Positions 11,047 through 22,632 of a stretch of 64,000 nucleotides of DNA are shown one piece after another. The stretch comes from Sphaerosporella brunnea (taxonomy: Eukaryota > Ascomycota > Pezizomycetes > Pezizales > Pyronemataceae). The position numbers were made by a program, and so were the translations under genes. The number at the start of each line of letters is the position of its first letter. The stretch's first letter is position 1. The stretch spans positions 1-64,000 of the forward strand of contig VXIS01000050.1 of assembly GCA_008704415.1 (NCBI GenBank), read 5' to 3'. The notes beneath the pieces were generated by a model. The model was not told where the DNA came from. It did not search any database and saw only the letters and a program-made list of their open reading frames with translations.

Positions 11047-11880
11047 ATGCTTTCTCTTCACCATACGTCGCCAGCCGAGCACGGTTCCTTGGCCAAGCTC
11101 AGCTCCGTCGACAGCAAAACGCCAGATACACCCAAACGCAAGGCAGCTGACGCCTTCGGCGAATCGACCAAGAGCGACTTGATGCAGCTGGGACCTGGTG
11201 GGCTCGAAGTGCTTTTGGAGGCTTTCGTCATAAATCTCGGTGAGCATCCCGATGCGCGCTCGGAAGAGACTATCAAGCTGCCGTACTATTTGCTATCGTC
11301 GTCCAGAACGGCTCCCTCCACGAACGTCGAGGGACAGAGACGTGAGGAAATCGCTGCTAATTGCGGCATCCACGCCTGTGTTAATGAGAAACTTCTCGAC
11401 GAGCTTGACAAACTCCTTCGTCAAGAAGCGTATGGACCCCCGAGTGGTATCCTTGGTACCTTTCATTGGTATAACAGTTATAAGCTACGCGGTGTCTTTA
11501 ATCCCACCATAGCCGACTTGGTCGATCTCTCCCTCTTCGATGATGATGTCGACTTGTATTCCCCCTGCGCTGGCTGTCGAATCAGAAGAATTTTGAGCGA
11601 TCGGGTGTTTCTCAGGACTTTGTTGGTTTCTACCTACATACGCCCCTCTCAACTCACCCCGATCGTCGAAGGAGCCTCGAAGCTCTTTGGTTCCAGAATT
11701 CTGGGCTTGAAGGATGCCGATGTTGCAGCCCACATCAACGCCAGCAAGATTGAAGCAAAAGAATTGGGAGCTGAGGCCAAGACTAACGCCAAGAAGTTGA
11801 AAGCTGGTGAAGCTTCCATTATAAATCTATTTCTATCGACATGTGGGCTAACGGATACAGACGATGGAGAGTTCGAGTGA
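11047..11880 (+). CDS. Hypothetical protein, 277 codons, right-arm copy
   Basis: A single long frame with normal codon use and no repeat character. The N-terminal 40 residues are Ser/Thr/Lys-rich and probably disordered. The rest reads as a folded alpha-rich protein: a Leu-rich region at about residues 45-65 (GGLEVLLEAFVINLGEHP), a Trp/Tyr patch near 140-150 (GTFHWYNSYKL), an acidic FDDDVDLY segment near 165-172, and a basic CRIRRILSDR segment near 178-187. The C-terminus (about 215-255) is Ala/Lys/Glu-rich and possibly coiled coil. I see no signal peptide, membrane helix or catalytic motif and do not recognise the family. Tandem 44-bp repeats sit upstream. The mirror copy is at 3168-4001. 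Confidence 0.7.
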   Translation: MLSLHHTSPAEHGSLAKLSSVDSKTPDTPKRKAADAFGESTKSDLMQLGPGGLEVLLEAFVINLGEHPDARSEETIKLPYYLLSSSRTAPSTNVEGQRREEIAANCGIHACVNEKLLDELDKLLRQEAYGPPSGILGTFHWYNSYKLRGVFNPTIADLVDLSLFDDDVDLYSPCAGCRIRRILSDRVFLRTLLVSTYIRPSQLTPIVEGASKLFGSRILGLKDADVAAHINASKIEAKELGAEAKTNAKKLKAGEASIINLFLSTCGLTDTDDGEFE

Positions 11881-13266
11881 TTGGAGAGCTGGAATGAATC
11901 GAACTTCTTGTTCGGATTGCAGATTAGGTGTTTCTGTCCTGTTTGTTGGTCGTCTCGTTTGGTCTGCGTTCTGGTTTTGTGAGAACACAAATCAAGGTTG
12001 GCTGGCAGATTCTAGAGTGCGTTTTGAAAAGGGCTGGTTGCTAAAGTGTTCTTGTATTGAGATGGAGAAATGAAATGACTTGTTGTGACTGAGTGTTACT
12101 CTTCCCTTGGTGATACGCTTTCCCATAGGTATCTCACACTTCACGGTGGAGGCGATTTAAAGCATTAGCCAAGTAATCCATGGGCTTCATGGGCCGACAA
12201 ATTCCATGTGATGTACTGAGTACACATACCCAGTCACGCAGTTCTGGGATTGAGCAGTGTGCTCTACAAGATCAACTTGTCGTGCTGAAGATTTTCAGTG
12301 TAGAATAGACAAAGGAGCGGGCGACGTTGATTTCCGTGAAAGTTCCTCCAGTGACCATCTTCAGTCTCGAATCGATACTTTCATACACAGTACAGCACTC
12401 GACACGTGCCAAACGCACGCCAAGATTTCGCGAGAATAAGCATTCTCTCCAAACAAACCATCATGACCACTTGGAAAGCACTCACCCCCAAATTGGAATT
12501 CCACTCTGTCAATCTGACACAGAGAACATTCACAACCCTCGTCTTTCAGGAGCCGCCCCACAAGCAGAAGAACAAGCTCGCTCTCTGTCCGACCTAAACC
12601 CGGTTCCTTAGGACACGAGTCAACAATATCAACTCGAGAAAACTATGACTTACCAAATCCTCGCACAGCAGCGGACACTATGCCCTCCTCCATCGAGCAA
12701 TACTGCTTCAACCAATCTTCACTCCTTCCTGTCGTGACTTCTTCGCTCAACGCATATATCCGACAACGGAAACCGGTTGTTCCTTCCACCTCAACAACCC
12801 AACAATTCATGTGCTGATCATCAAGCTCACCAACAACTCCTCCCACTGAGTATCGGCAATTCTGCTCCGCACCATCCACTAAACAGATCCTGTGCCCACA
12901 ACCGTCAACAGTACATTCCATCAATCGGATTACCTCTTGCAACCTCTGCTGATCCGGAAACTACTCCCGTACTCCGTGTGCTGCACTCGCAATGCTGAGT
13001 AAATCGTAGATGGTTTGAACGGCTTTAGCCCTTCCCCCTCAGTACGGGGGATACTCCCCCTTCTTATGTAATCATCAATCATCACTCCGTTCCACATGAG
13101 ATGTGCCAAGCCCATTCCAAAACGTGCCTGAACCATCCCTGCTTCCAGCACCTCCTCCGCTCCGCCCTTCCTCCGGAACGTCCCACTTCTACGCCGTAGA
13201 ATCTAACATACGCAGCGCGTTCCGCGTTCCAGCAACTAAAGACAGAAACAATATCGCACCGCAAGC
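11881..13266. other. Unresolved stretch, right arm
   Basis: Mirror of 1782-3167. ATG at 12463 opens MTTWKALTPKLEFHS..., and a different frame (to 12611) ends ...SLSDLNPVP. Further Pro/Gln/Ser-rich frames run to 13006. These could be pieces of one spliced gene ahead of IMP3, but no splice path holds the frame throughout, so I call no CDS. Confidence 0.3.
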
Positions 13267-13894
13267 ATGGTCCGCAAGCTAAAGCATCACGAGTCGAAGT
13301 AAATCCCATTCACCTCCCATCAAACTCCATCCAAAGGGCCAAATACTAAACCAACCTCTCTCTCTCCGCAGACTCCTCCGCAAAGTCGATTTCCTCGAAT
13401 GGAAATCCGACAACAAGCACCGAGACCACGATGTGATGCGCCGCTACCACATCCAAGACCCCGCAACCTACCACAAATACAACAAGCTCTGCGGGTCGAT
13501 CCGGCAGCTGGCGCACCGGCTCGCACTGCTTCCACCCTCGGACCCCGTCCGCCGCCGTCACGAGTCGCTGCTCCTCGAAAAGCTGCACGCAATGGGGATT
13601 CTGGCGCAGAAAACAAAAATGAGCGACGTGGAGAACAAAGTCACCGTTGCCGCCATCTGCCGCCGGCGGCTACCGGTCGTCATGACGCGGCTGAGGATGG
13701 CGGAGAATGTCAAAGCTGCCGTCAAGATGGTGGAACAGGGCCACGTCAGAGTCGGCCCTGAGGTCGTCACCGACCCTGCCTTTTGCGTTACGCGCAATTT
13801 GGAGGATTTTGTGACTTGGGTCGAGGGAAGCAAGATTAAGGGCCACATCATGAAGTATCGGAATGAGGTGGATGATTTCGATCTGTTGGCTTAA
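13267..13894 (+). CDS. IMP3: U3 snoRNP protein IMP3, right-arm copy
   Basis: Exon 1 is 13267-13298 and exon 2 is 13372-13894. The intron begins GTAAAT, has an ATACTAAAC branch-like site near 13344 and ends CGCAG. The spliced protein of about 184 residues opens [21 protein letters not shown] and includes [20 protein letters not shown], the typical IMP3 N-terminus. An S4 RNA-binding domain follows at about residues 105-165 ([13 protein letters not shown], then [13 protein letters not shown]). IMP3 belongs to the Imp3-Imp4-Mpp10 module of the small-subunit processome and promotes U3 snoRNA:pre-rRNA pairing in the nucleolus. Length and motif order match the family. An identical copy is at 1154-1781. 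Confidence 0.95.
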
Positions 13895-15043
13895 AGGGAT
13901 TTGTGTAATGCTTTTATGGCGTTCCGGGGGCTTGTTTGTACTCTGCGGATGGGAAAAGTCTTCGATTTCTTTCGGCATCCATCTGGCGCCGTTTCCATAC
14001 CCCGTGAGTGGGTGACTCTACGCGAAACCCGTCCTCGTCTTTGTTATTGTGGGTATTACCCCTCATAACTTGGAGAAAACTTTTTATGACCGCATGCTGT
14101 GATGGTGTCCCGACAGCCCTCACATCTCGGGCTTGGTTCCCCAACGGCTCATCACGCTCAAGGCTTCGGCAGACTTGCTGGAAGGAGATTCCAAGCTTCA
14201 CGAGATGGGTCTGTACTAAATATGCAAAGGCAGCTTCGGTACAACCTCCAAGACCTTCACCAAGCAGAGATAGTGGCTGAGCATTTGGGTCAGCATATAT
14301 AAAGTCGCAGGGAGACATTCCCTCCCCTCCCCCGAGTGAAGTTTTGTCATAATCGCCAACAGGTTACGGTACAAACAAATCCCAGTTCTCCCCCCCCACA
14401 TCAACAAGCATAACCGATCAAAACACCCAGATATCAATGTCTTCCCTTCTTTCCAACCAAGGATACCGATCCTATCTTTCTCGCTACCCTCGCAACAGGC
14501 GAGTCGTCGCTATTAGGCGGCAGACGCCGGTGCCGTAAAAGGATTATCAACGGTGGTGGCAAACGTTAACACCAACCCAAAGCTCTTTTGTTTTTCACGG
14601 TTGGGCCGTCTTGCTGGGCCGTAAGTATGGGAAGAAGAAGAAGCAGAGCATCCAGCGTGTAGGATCTCTGAGGATTGTTTGCGATGTGGCCGTTCCGAAA
14701 AGCCCCCAGATTGGATTATATTTGAAAGCCAGCTGGAGTTGAAAATCTTTGATGTTGTGATGATGGGTCATGTTCTGAAATACTTCGAGTTATTTCACTG
14801 CATAGCACTCGGTGGGAAAGGGAGTGATAGCAACTTGGTTTGTGGTCACTTCACTGGATGTCACTCAAGCAGGACAATTGGAAAGGTTATCATGACCGCA
14901 ATGCATTTCCCATCTCTCTTCTCTTGTGTGAAAATATTTCCAGAGCAACGCATCCCAATCTATTTTCCCATCCACGCCGAAAGTAAACCCACATAGAAGC
15001 CCCAGACAAAAATAGAAAATAAAAAAAGAAGAGGATATATTTT
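13895..15043. other. Gene-less stretch between IMP3 and HisRS 3' ends
   Basis: Convergent 3' ends of IMP3 (+) and HisRS (-) face this 1.15-kb stretch, which therefore holds their terminators. Short frames occur on both strands (for example 14008-14280 and 14679-14996) without any recognisable domain. No tRNA seen. Confidence 0.5.
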
Positions 15044-16847
15044 TCACGCAGCATCCTTAGCCTCGAGTTGAACCTCCTCCACAGCCTTGGCATGCTTCTC
15101 CTCGTGCAAGCCCTTGGATGCAAGCCGCGCCTTGACCTCATTGACCAAGTCATCCAGCTTGACGTCGACACCGTTCTTTTCTGGGTGTCCCTCAGGCAGT
15201 CCCATCTCCTTGATCTTGACTACGCCCGCTGCAAGCTCGTCCTCGCCCAGAACCACGGCGAACGGGACACCGTTCTTTTCCGCGCTCGCGAACTGCTGTG
15301 GTAGCTTTGGCTTGACTTTGAAGAAGTATTCGGCCTACTGGTATATAAAGGTTAATACATAGCGAATGACAATCTGTGAGAACAAAAACGTACCTTGATA
15401 CCCGCATCCCAGAGGGTCTTGCAGACTTGCATACGCTCCTTTACCAGACCAGTGAAACCCTTTCCCCCAAAGGCCATCACGTAGACATCCACTTCGTTAC
15501 CCCTGACCGCCTCTGTCATCCGCGCCTTGGTGATGGAAAAGATTCTGTCGACACCGAAAGAGATGCCAACACATGGTATTTTGCCCTTCGCCGAGTTTGC
15601 AAACATTCCTACCAGCTCGTCGTATCGTCCGCCAGCCGCAATGGATCCAACGCCGATCGAGTCGTCATTGGAGCGGTCCGCATCGGGGTCGTCGTTCTTG
15701 GGCTTCGAGCCCTTCTTTGAGAGTTTGCCACTGGGGGGCGCGGAGGCTTCTGTTACGACTTCGTAGATGACTCCAGTGTAGTAATCGAGACCACGGGCGA
15801 GGGAAAGATCGAAGGAAAGAACAGGCATAACGCCGAACACCTCCAGGTAGTCAATCAGCAGCTCCATGTCCGCCAGACCGGCTGCAAAGGAGGCATTGCT
15901 CGTGAGTTCAGTCATGGTCTTGAGGTCATCAAGCAAGTCTCTGCCGCCCTTCTTCATTACGTACTGGCCGATCTTGTCTGCGGCTTCGGGGTCAAGCCCC
16001 TTCTCCTCCGTCATTTCTTTCTTGACATCCTCCCACGGCATCTTGTCCAGCTTGTCAACTGCGCTCGAGATTGGTCGGATCTTGTCTGCTGGCACTCCGC
16101 ACACCTCGAACAATCCATCCAGAATCTTGCGGTGGTTGATCTTGATGGTATACTTTCCGATGTTGAGGCTGTCAAGGATCTCCTTCGCGACCCTCAAGAC
16201 CTCCGCATCAGGGAGCATGGGGTCGTACACACCGGCGATATCGAAATCGCACTGGTAGAACTCTCGCATGCGGCCCTTCGACATAGCGGGCTGGTCGCGA
16301 CGGTACACCTTGGCGATGTGGTAGCGCTTGATGTTCTGGATCATCGGGTTCATGGCGAGCCATCGTGCGAAGGGCACCGTAAGGTCGTAACGGAGGGAGC
16401 ATATTTCTCCACCCTGGTCGGCAAGGTCATAGATCAACTTCGAGTCCTCTCCGTACTTTCCGGTCAGGACATCGCGTAGTTCAAAGACACTGTTTTTGGA
16501 GGGTCAGCTGTGTCGGGTTCCCAAGACACGCAGAGCTGAACGCACGGAGTGTCAATGGTCACTCCGCCGTGACGCTTGAAAACAGTGGTAATGGTGCTGA
16601 AGATCTTGTCACGGATTACCATGTCCTTTCCCTCCCAGTCCTTGGTGCCTTTCGGCGTCTTGAGTTCGATCTTGCTAGCTTTCTTGTCCTTGGGTGCCAT
16701 GATGTCGGTATTGTTTGACTTCAAGTTATTCGCGTAAACGGCGGAAACGGTGAAACGGCGACGTAGAGAAGGTGTTATTCGTATCGTACGAAGACGGAAG
16801 GTGGGTGTTTGCAGGAGACGCAGGAGGCGATGGGGACTGCGACTCAT
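15044..16847 (-). CDS. HTS1: Histidyl-tRNA synthetase, cytosolic and mitochondrial
   Basis: Class II aminoacyl-tRNA synthetase that charges tRNA-His. Exons on the minus strand are 16847-16546, 16489-15394 and 15334-15044; the introns are 56 and 59 bp. Splicing at ACTCC/GTGCGT restores the family motif [11 protein letters not shown], and splicing at AAG/GTACGT joins GIK to AEYFFK. Motif 2 ([12 protein letters not shown]), the histidine-specific [10 protein letters not shown] block and the C-terminal anticodon-binding domain are all present. Two start codons fit one-gene dual targeting, as known for fungal HTS1: [12 protein letters not shown] at 16847 gives an Arg-rich mitochondrial leader, and [10 protein letters not shown] at 16700 gives the cytosolic form. 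A further in-frame ATG lies at 16952. The stop codon lies inside the right palindrome arm. Confidence 0.96.
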
Positions 16848-17173
16848 GTGCAGGACGGCGGGGTGAGAAATAGCGGGGAAGTCTAATGCACAATGACTCC
16901 CAGCTGAAAAATGTGGCTGTGGAGAAAGGATGTGGCTGGTGGAATGTGGCACCCCCGAACCTTCAATTTAAGTTATTATTTAACGGCTTTGTGTTTCGAA
17001 TTCGGAAAGGAATGTTATGAATGAAACATCAGAAATAATGCTGGTCTATAGACTATGACCCTTTTTGAACCGAGCCCGGTAAGTTGTGCTGCTTTGTTCG
17101 AATTCCGTATATATGCGTGTGTACAGTCTTCCAAACCTTTCGCCCTACAAGATACCTCATACAATCTGCCGCC
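16848..17173. promoter_or_regulatory. Divergent promoter region HisRS / N-terminal methyltransferase
   Basis: A 326-bp gap between the start codons of two divergent genes. It must contain both promoters, but I see no specific conserved element. Confidence 0.5.
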
Positions 17174-18138
<965 letters not shown>

Positions 18139-18240
18139 ATTTCACAGCGTCTTTTACGGCACAAATACCGCATCTCATATCCCCTGATACCATGTCTATG
18201 TGAATAAACTTTTGAAAACGTTGAGATTGGGTATGAGCTT

Positions 18241-19951
18241 TTATGTTTGAGGATCAAGAACTTCGAGGAATCCTCCGACCAGATGGAGAGAACCTGTGAC
18301 CAGAACTTGTACGTCCCCCTCCAGCGAGCGGACCATGTCGACAGCCTCCTCGACCGTTTTCAGGACATGAGTCTGCGCCTTCTGATCCGCATCATGCCAC
18401 GCACTCGCTAGAGCCTTCTGTACTGTCAGTGCCGTAACTGCAGCAGTGTCGGAGCCAACGCTCATCAAATCTGCGCCAACGTTAGACATCGCCGACGCAA
18501 GTGTTCCGGCAACCGGGTCACCAACCAGGCTTGTAGCCTTGTTCTTTCCAGGTGATGTTTGTGCAAAACATTGCATGGTCAAAAAGGCTATCAGCATCTG
18601 CAATCTGTCTCTTCAGAGACGCAGCAAGAGCACCAAGCAGATTTTCGGGTGCGTCTCGTTTCTGCTGGTTGAATATCAAGACACGCTTTCTGGGCTTATC
18701 ACTTCTGGGCTGGTGCATCAGCAAGGCTACCGTTGGAAAACCCAGCTAGAGGGCATACATACAGTTTGTCGGCGAACCATTTGCCCGCAGCGTCAAGACT
18801 CTCCATTGTATGCGCGCCATCAATGTTCCACTCAATGTTGGCTTGCTGGATGACTTGACATCTTCCGGCCCACTCAACGTTTTGCAGCCCTCTCTTGAAC
18901 CCCTCCGGTAGCGGCGCTTCTGAGGAAACATTTACGGGATGTCCAAGGGCTTTGAGATGTGCTTCAACTAAAGCTACAGCTAGTGACGCATTGCCTAATT
19001 GGAAGTCTGCCTTCAATCCCAACTGCACTGCTCCGTTTTGGATCTCCGGGTGTACCCGCACCAGCTGTAGTGAGGTACCTTTCTCTTCAGCCCTCTGCTT
19101 CAAGACCTCCATGGCCGACGGGGGCTGGTCAACCGTGAATCCGGGCGAGCCGTTTTTGAAAATGCCAGCCTTGTTCCATGCAATGGACTCGATTGTGTTA
19201 CCAAGGACGCCTACGTGGTCGATTCCAAGACTGGTAATGCCAGTGGCTGTTGGGTTCTGAATGATGTTGGTTGAGTCATACTCCCCCCCCACTCCCACTT
19301 CAAAGATGGCGGTGTCGACGCCCTCCCGCATGTACGTGTGGAACGCCATCAGCGTGAGGAATCGGAAGTAAGCAGGCTTATCAGCACGATCGAGGCCCTC
19401 GGTTTTCGCCGACTCCTCGATGCGGTCCCAGACCTCGAAAAAGTACTTGGCAAAGGTTTCCTCTGAGATTGGTTCTCCGTTGATCTGGATCCGCTCCCGC
19501 ACCGCACGAAGGTGGGGCGATGTGTAGAGTCCAGTTTTCTGTAGCACGCCAGCGCGCCGGTATTCTGACAGGATCGATGAGGCGAAGGCGCATGTCGAGC
19601 CTTTTCCCTTGGTTCCCGCCACGTGGATGATGTTCAGGCGGTTGAAGTCCGAGGGATTGTACCCGACCCGTCTCGCCCACGCGACCATCTCCGGAATGGC
19701 CTGGTCGTTCATCATCTTCCCCGATTTCCGGACGGCATCGAGGACAGCAAAGTTCGACTGCAGCGAATTGAGCGACCGAATCGCATCCTAAACTTGCGTC
19801 TTTGATTAAAAATGAAATGCCGGAAAAGCGGGAGATAAGCGGCGCTCACATCATAGGTCCTCACGGCGGAAGCCATCGTGCGGTATTTCAGGAGTGTAGA
19901 GTAGGCAGCGAGTCTCGACGCTCTTCCGGTCAGGCTGTGGCGGGGAAGCAT
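18241..19951 (-). CDS. MET7: Folylpolyglutamate synthase
   Basis: ATP-dependent ligase that adds gamma-linked glutamates to folates, which retains them in cytosol and mitochondria and supports methionine and thymidylate synthesis. Exons on the minus strand are 19951-19850, 19787-18763, 18704-18526 and 18470-18241, with introns of 55-62 bp. Visible signatures are the P-loop AGTKGKGSTCAF, the TGLYTSPHL block, EVGVGGEYDSTN and SLGIDHVGVLG of the Mur-ligase fold, and DGAHTMES. The leader MLPRHSLTGRASRLAAYSTL is rich in Arg and Ser without acidic residues, so it looks like a mitochondrial presequence. MASAVRTYD, 25 residues downstream, could start a cytosolic form. Its 3' end faces that of the methyltransferase gene only 102 bp away. 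Confidence 0.94.
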
Positions 19952-20734
19952 ATGTACGGAGAGAGTATGCGGGGAGTATCGACAGCCCTAAACAAGTATG
20001 TAGTACGAGCCGCTGCTTTAAGCGATCCACTCTCATCCCATCCTCATCCCATCACTATCTCGAGATGAGCAATGAGACAGGTCTCCAACCACTTCCCTCG
20101 GGGTCTCAATTGGAAGCAGCACAATTGGCCATGGCTTCGGATTCAAGGCTCCGGAAGCAAGGAGTTGAGACACTCTGGTTCGCCGGTGCCTGATCAGCAC
20201 ATTCCAGCACAGCGTTCGTGGATATGCAATGGTCACGGGGCGCCTTTGGGGCCCGCCCTATCGCTGACACACCCTCAGCCTTCTGTTCTGGAAATTCTTC
20301 CGGCCCGAGCCTGCCAACAGCTCGATGATGGGGGGTATAGAGGGTATCAGCCTCGTGGGGCGCATTGTTTCCTCCACTGGATTTCAGACAGGCTGGAGCT
20401 AGATGTTGACAATCTGGCACCTTTGCGTTGGGGATATGAGGGGGGGGGATCTTGGAGGTTTCCAGGAAATTTTTGACCGCAATTTAACGCTATTATACTC
20501 TGCGATTCAGCAACTCATACCTACTATGGCTGCAATTGAAGCGTCTCCCAACGACACAGAATCCGGAGTATGCGAAGTCTCACAGTATCTATTTCGAACG
20601 GTATTTGTTGATAAGAATAGGAATCTGGTTGTTTCGAAAACGAATCATGTCTCTCGACATGGGGATGTTCGGTCATAGCCAATCACACGGCTATCAAACG
20701 CCGTCTGGCCCTGGCCCCTCAAGTCTACCTTACA
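19952..20734. other. Divergent intergenic region with unplaced open frames
   Basis: Overlapping frames at 20072-20476 and 20403-20678 on the plus strand have no domain. An ATG near 20647 opens a Ser/Pro-rich frame (MSLDMGMFGHSQ...) to 20853 that might be a 5' exon of the next gene, but I found no clear junction. Confidence 0.35.
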
Positions 20735-22165
20735 ATGATCTCCCTAGCACTGCTTCCACCCGCCATGTGCCACCCAGTTCCGCAGTCCCAACGGCGGTCA
20801 GAACATCCAATCGGCCATCAGCATGCCTTCCAACTCCCCCCAGTCCTTGCTGAATGGGCCTCTCTAACAGCTCTCACAATCTATCTCGAATCTAGTTTCC
20901 GCCATGACTACCAATGTGCGGGCCAAATATCACTGACCAAAAAACTCAGCATCGGCGTACTCCCCAAGCTCTTGGCCATCGGCAGCGTAACCAAGCTATT
21001 ACGGGACAGAGAAGACTTTCTGGACATGGCCATCACCTCGGGACCTTCAATGCTCTGCCTGGATGTACAGTGGGGCAACCACTTCCCTTGCGCCAACAGC
21101 GCTGCCACAGCAGCTGTCGTAAAGCATATACTCTCATGCTGCAAGGGTAAATACATCTCCATCCACGAATTATCTTCCTGGACTCGATCAGGTTGTCAAC
21201 AACTCGCTCGCCGTCTATCGACAAGAGGCTCTGATTTCGCCAGCAACTCCGTGCCAGATCTTCTCAGCCAGCGCCTAGGACGCCAGAGGAAGCAAACACT
21301 GCACGTCCTAAGTTTCACCAAGAAAGCGTCTGCCACCTGTCCACCCCATCTCCATCGGCAAGACGAACGCCGAGAGCAAAGCCTCGCAGTCGCAGAAACC
21401 TTCATCGCCCTCTTCCTCACCGCAATCTTAATATTAACTGGCAACTACGGATCCGGCGTCCTGGTGCTCCTCACGGGAATCACCCGCACCCTTAGCCGTT
21501 CCGTAGTGCTGGAACGTCCCGAGTCATACCTCGCCTCAGACGATGAGCAACGACAACGCTGCATCCTAGCCGGCGCCCACGAGAATGCCTCTACATGGTA
21601 CCTTTTCCTGGGTGACGTCAGCTTAATCGATACCCTCCTGATAAAACCCATGGTTATCGTCCCGCCCAACCAGAGCCGATACCTAATCCTCAGCTTCGCA
21701 CTCATCCACGTCCTCCAGCTGCTTCTTATCACCTACGTTGCCAGCCAGAAGCAATGGGACGGAGTCTGCCTCCTGCTTCTAGTCCTCCTAGCCGTCGCAA
21801 TAGAAAAAACCCTGGGCGATACTCGGCATGCCAAAGAGTGGCTACAAGCGTCTGGATACGAGTGTGAAACTGTGACCTGCGAATTCGCAGGAAGACACGA
21901 TCTGATGGGTGCGGTGCAGTGTATAGCTGGAGGAAAGGAAACTGCATGGATGGATAAAGTGCTGCAGATTGCAAAGAGACGCACGGTGTGGCAGTGGAAG
22001 ATTAGGGCTAATTTAACATGGACGTTGAAGGAGAAGCTGGCGAATGAATATCTCACGCTCACGGAGTTCGACAGGGGATGGGTTGATTCGACGGCTATGA
22101 TGGCGTTTGCTGGGGAGGCGCTGATTAGGGAGGCTTTAGGAATGGAGACCGCTGGTGCTTTGTGA
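20735..22165 (+). CDS. Predicted integral membrane protein, unknown function
   Basis: A 476-codon uninterrupted frame. Hydrophobic segments are at about residues 223-255 (AETFIALFLTAILILTG, then a second helix) and 315-355 (YLILSFALIHVLQLLLITY and VCLLLLVLLAVAIEKTLG), giving roughly three to four membrane spans. Between them is a soluble loop with YLASDDEQRQRCILAGAHEN followed by TWYLFLGDVSLIDTLL. The C-terminal 110 residues are soluble and Trp-rich (TVWQWKIRANLTWTLKEK). The layout resembles uncharacterised fungal membrane proteins, but I cannot name a family or function. The start is uncertain because the first 40 residues are poorly structured and a 5' exon is possible. Confidence 0.75.
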   Translation: MISLALLPPAMCHPVPQSQRRSEHPIGHQHAFQLPPVLAEWASLTALTIYLESSFRHDYQCAGQISLTKKLSIGVLPKLLAIGSVTKLLRDREDFLDMAITSGPSMLCLDVQWGNHFPCANSAATAAVVKHILSCCKGKYISIHELSSWTRSGCQQLARRLSTRGSDFASNSVPDLLSQRLGRQRKQTLHVLSFTKKASATCPPHLHRQDERREQSLAVAETFIALFLTAILILTGNYGSGVLVLLTGITRTLSRSVVLERPESYLASDDEQRQRCILAGAHENASTWYLFLGDVSLIDTLLIKPMVIVPPNQSRYLILSFALIHVLQLLLITYVASQKQWDGVCLLLLVLLAVAIEKTLGDTRHAKEWLQASGYECETVTCEFAGRHDLMGAVQCIAGGKETAWMDKVLQIAKRRTVWQWKIRANLTWTLKEKLANEYLTLTEFDRGWVDSTAMMAFAGEALIREALGMETAGAL

Positions 22166-22632
22166 TGGTGTGTGGCTGGGTTTATTTCTTTGCGTTGCAT
22201 TTTCTCTATCTTCGTTGATGGCATCTTGAATTTTGCTTCATGTATTTTCCACTTTGCACGTTAGAATACAGGTACTATCCATCACGAGGTGCTCCCAGTG
22301 GAAGGAAGAACACATACATGCAAGCAAACGCACCACGGCATCTGGAAAAAACAAATCATTCTCAATGCAAGTAACACCACTGACCATGCTCCATTCCCAC
22401 ACCAACGCTGGTATTCATACAGTACAGGTCGAGGTTTCCGTTTTCTCCCTTTCAGAAGAAGAAAGAAAAAAAAAAAAAAACAGAATCCCATCATTTATCA
22501 TTCCTCACACAGCAATAACAATCATGCAGAAAAAAAAAAGAAAAAAATTTCAAAACAGACGCCAAACACAAGAGATGAGAAGTAAGATGTCGTTTCAAAG
22601 AAAAACAAGACCTTGAGAGAAAACAAAACGGT
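22166..22632. other. Convergent intergenic region
   Basis: Lies between two convergent 3' ends and contains A-rich tracts near 22466-22480 and 22531-22545. No gene seen. Confidence 0.5.

Larger units (their letters stand above)
7525..15047. repeat. Right arm of giant perfect palindrome
   Basis: Exact reverse complement of 1-7523. It runs without a seam into the HisRS gene at 15044, whose stop codon lies inside the paired region. Its outer limit cannot be set because the partner bases of 15048 onward would lie before the window. Confidence 0.97.

Noticed and set aside
1..15047. Terminal inverted repeats of a giant transposon or a linear plasmid end
   Set aside because: There is no interior between the arms, and they carry ordinary chromosomal genes such as IMP3, so the structure is a fold-back palindrome and not a TIR pair.
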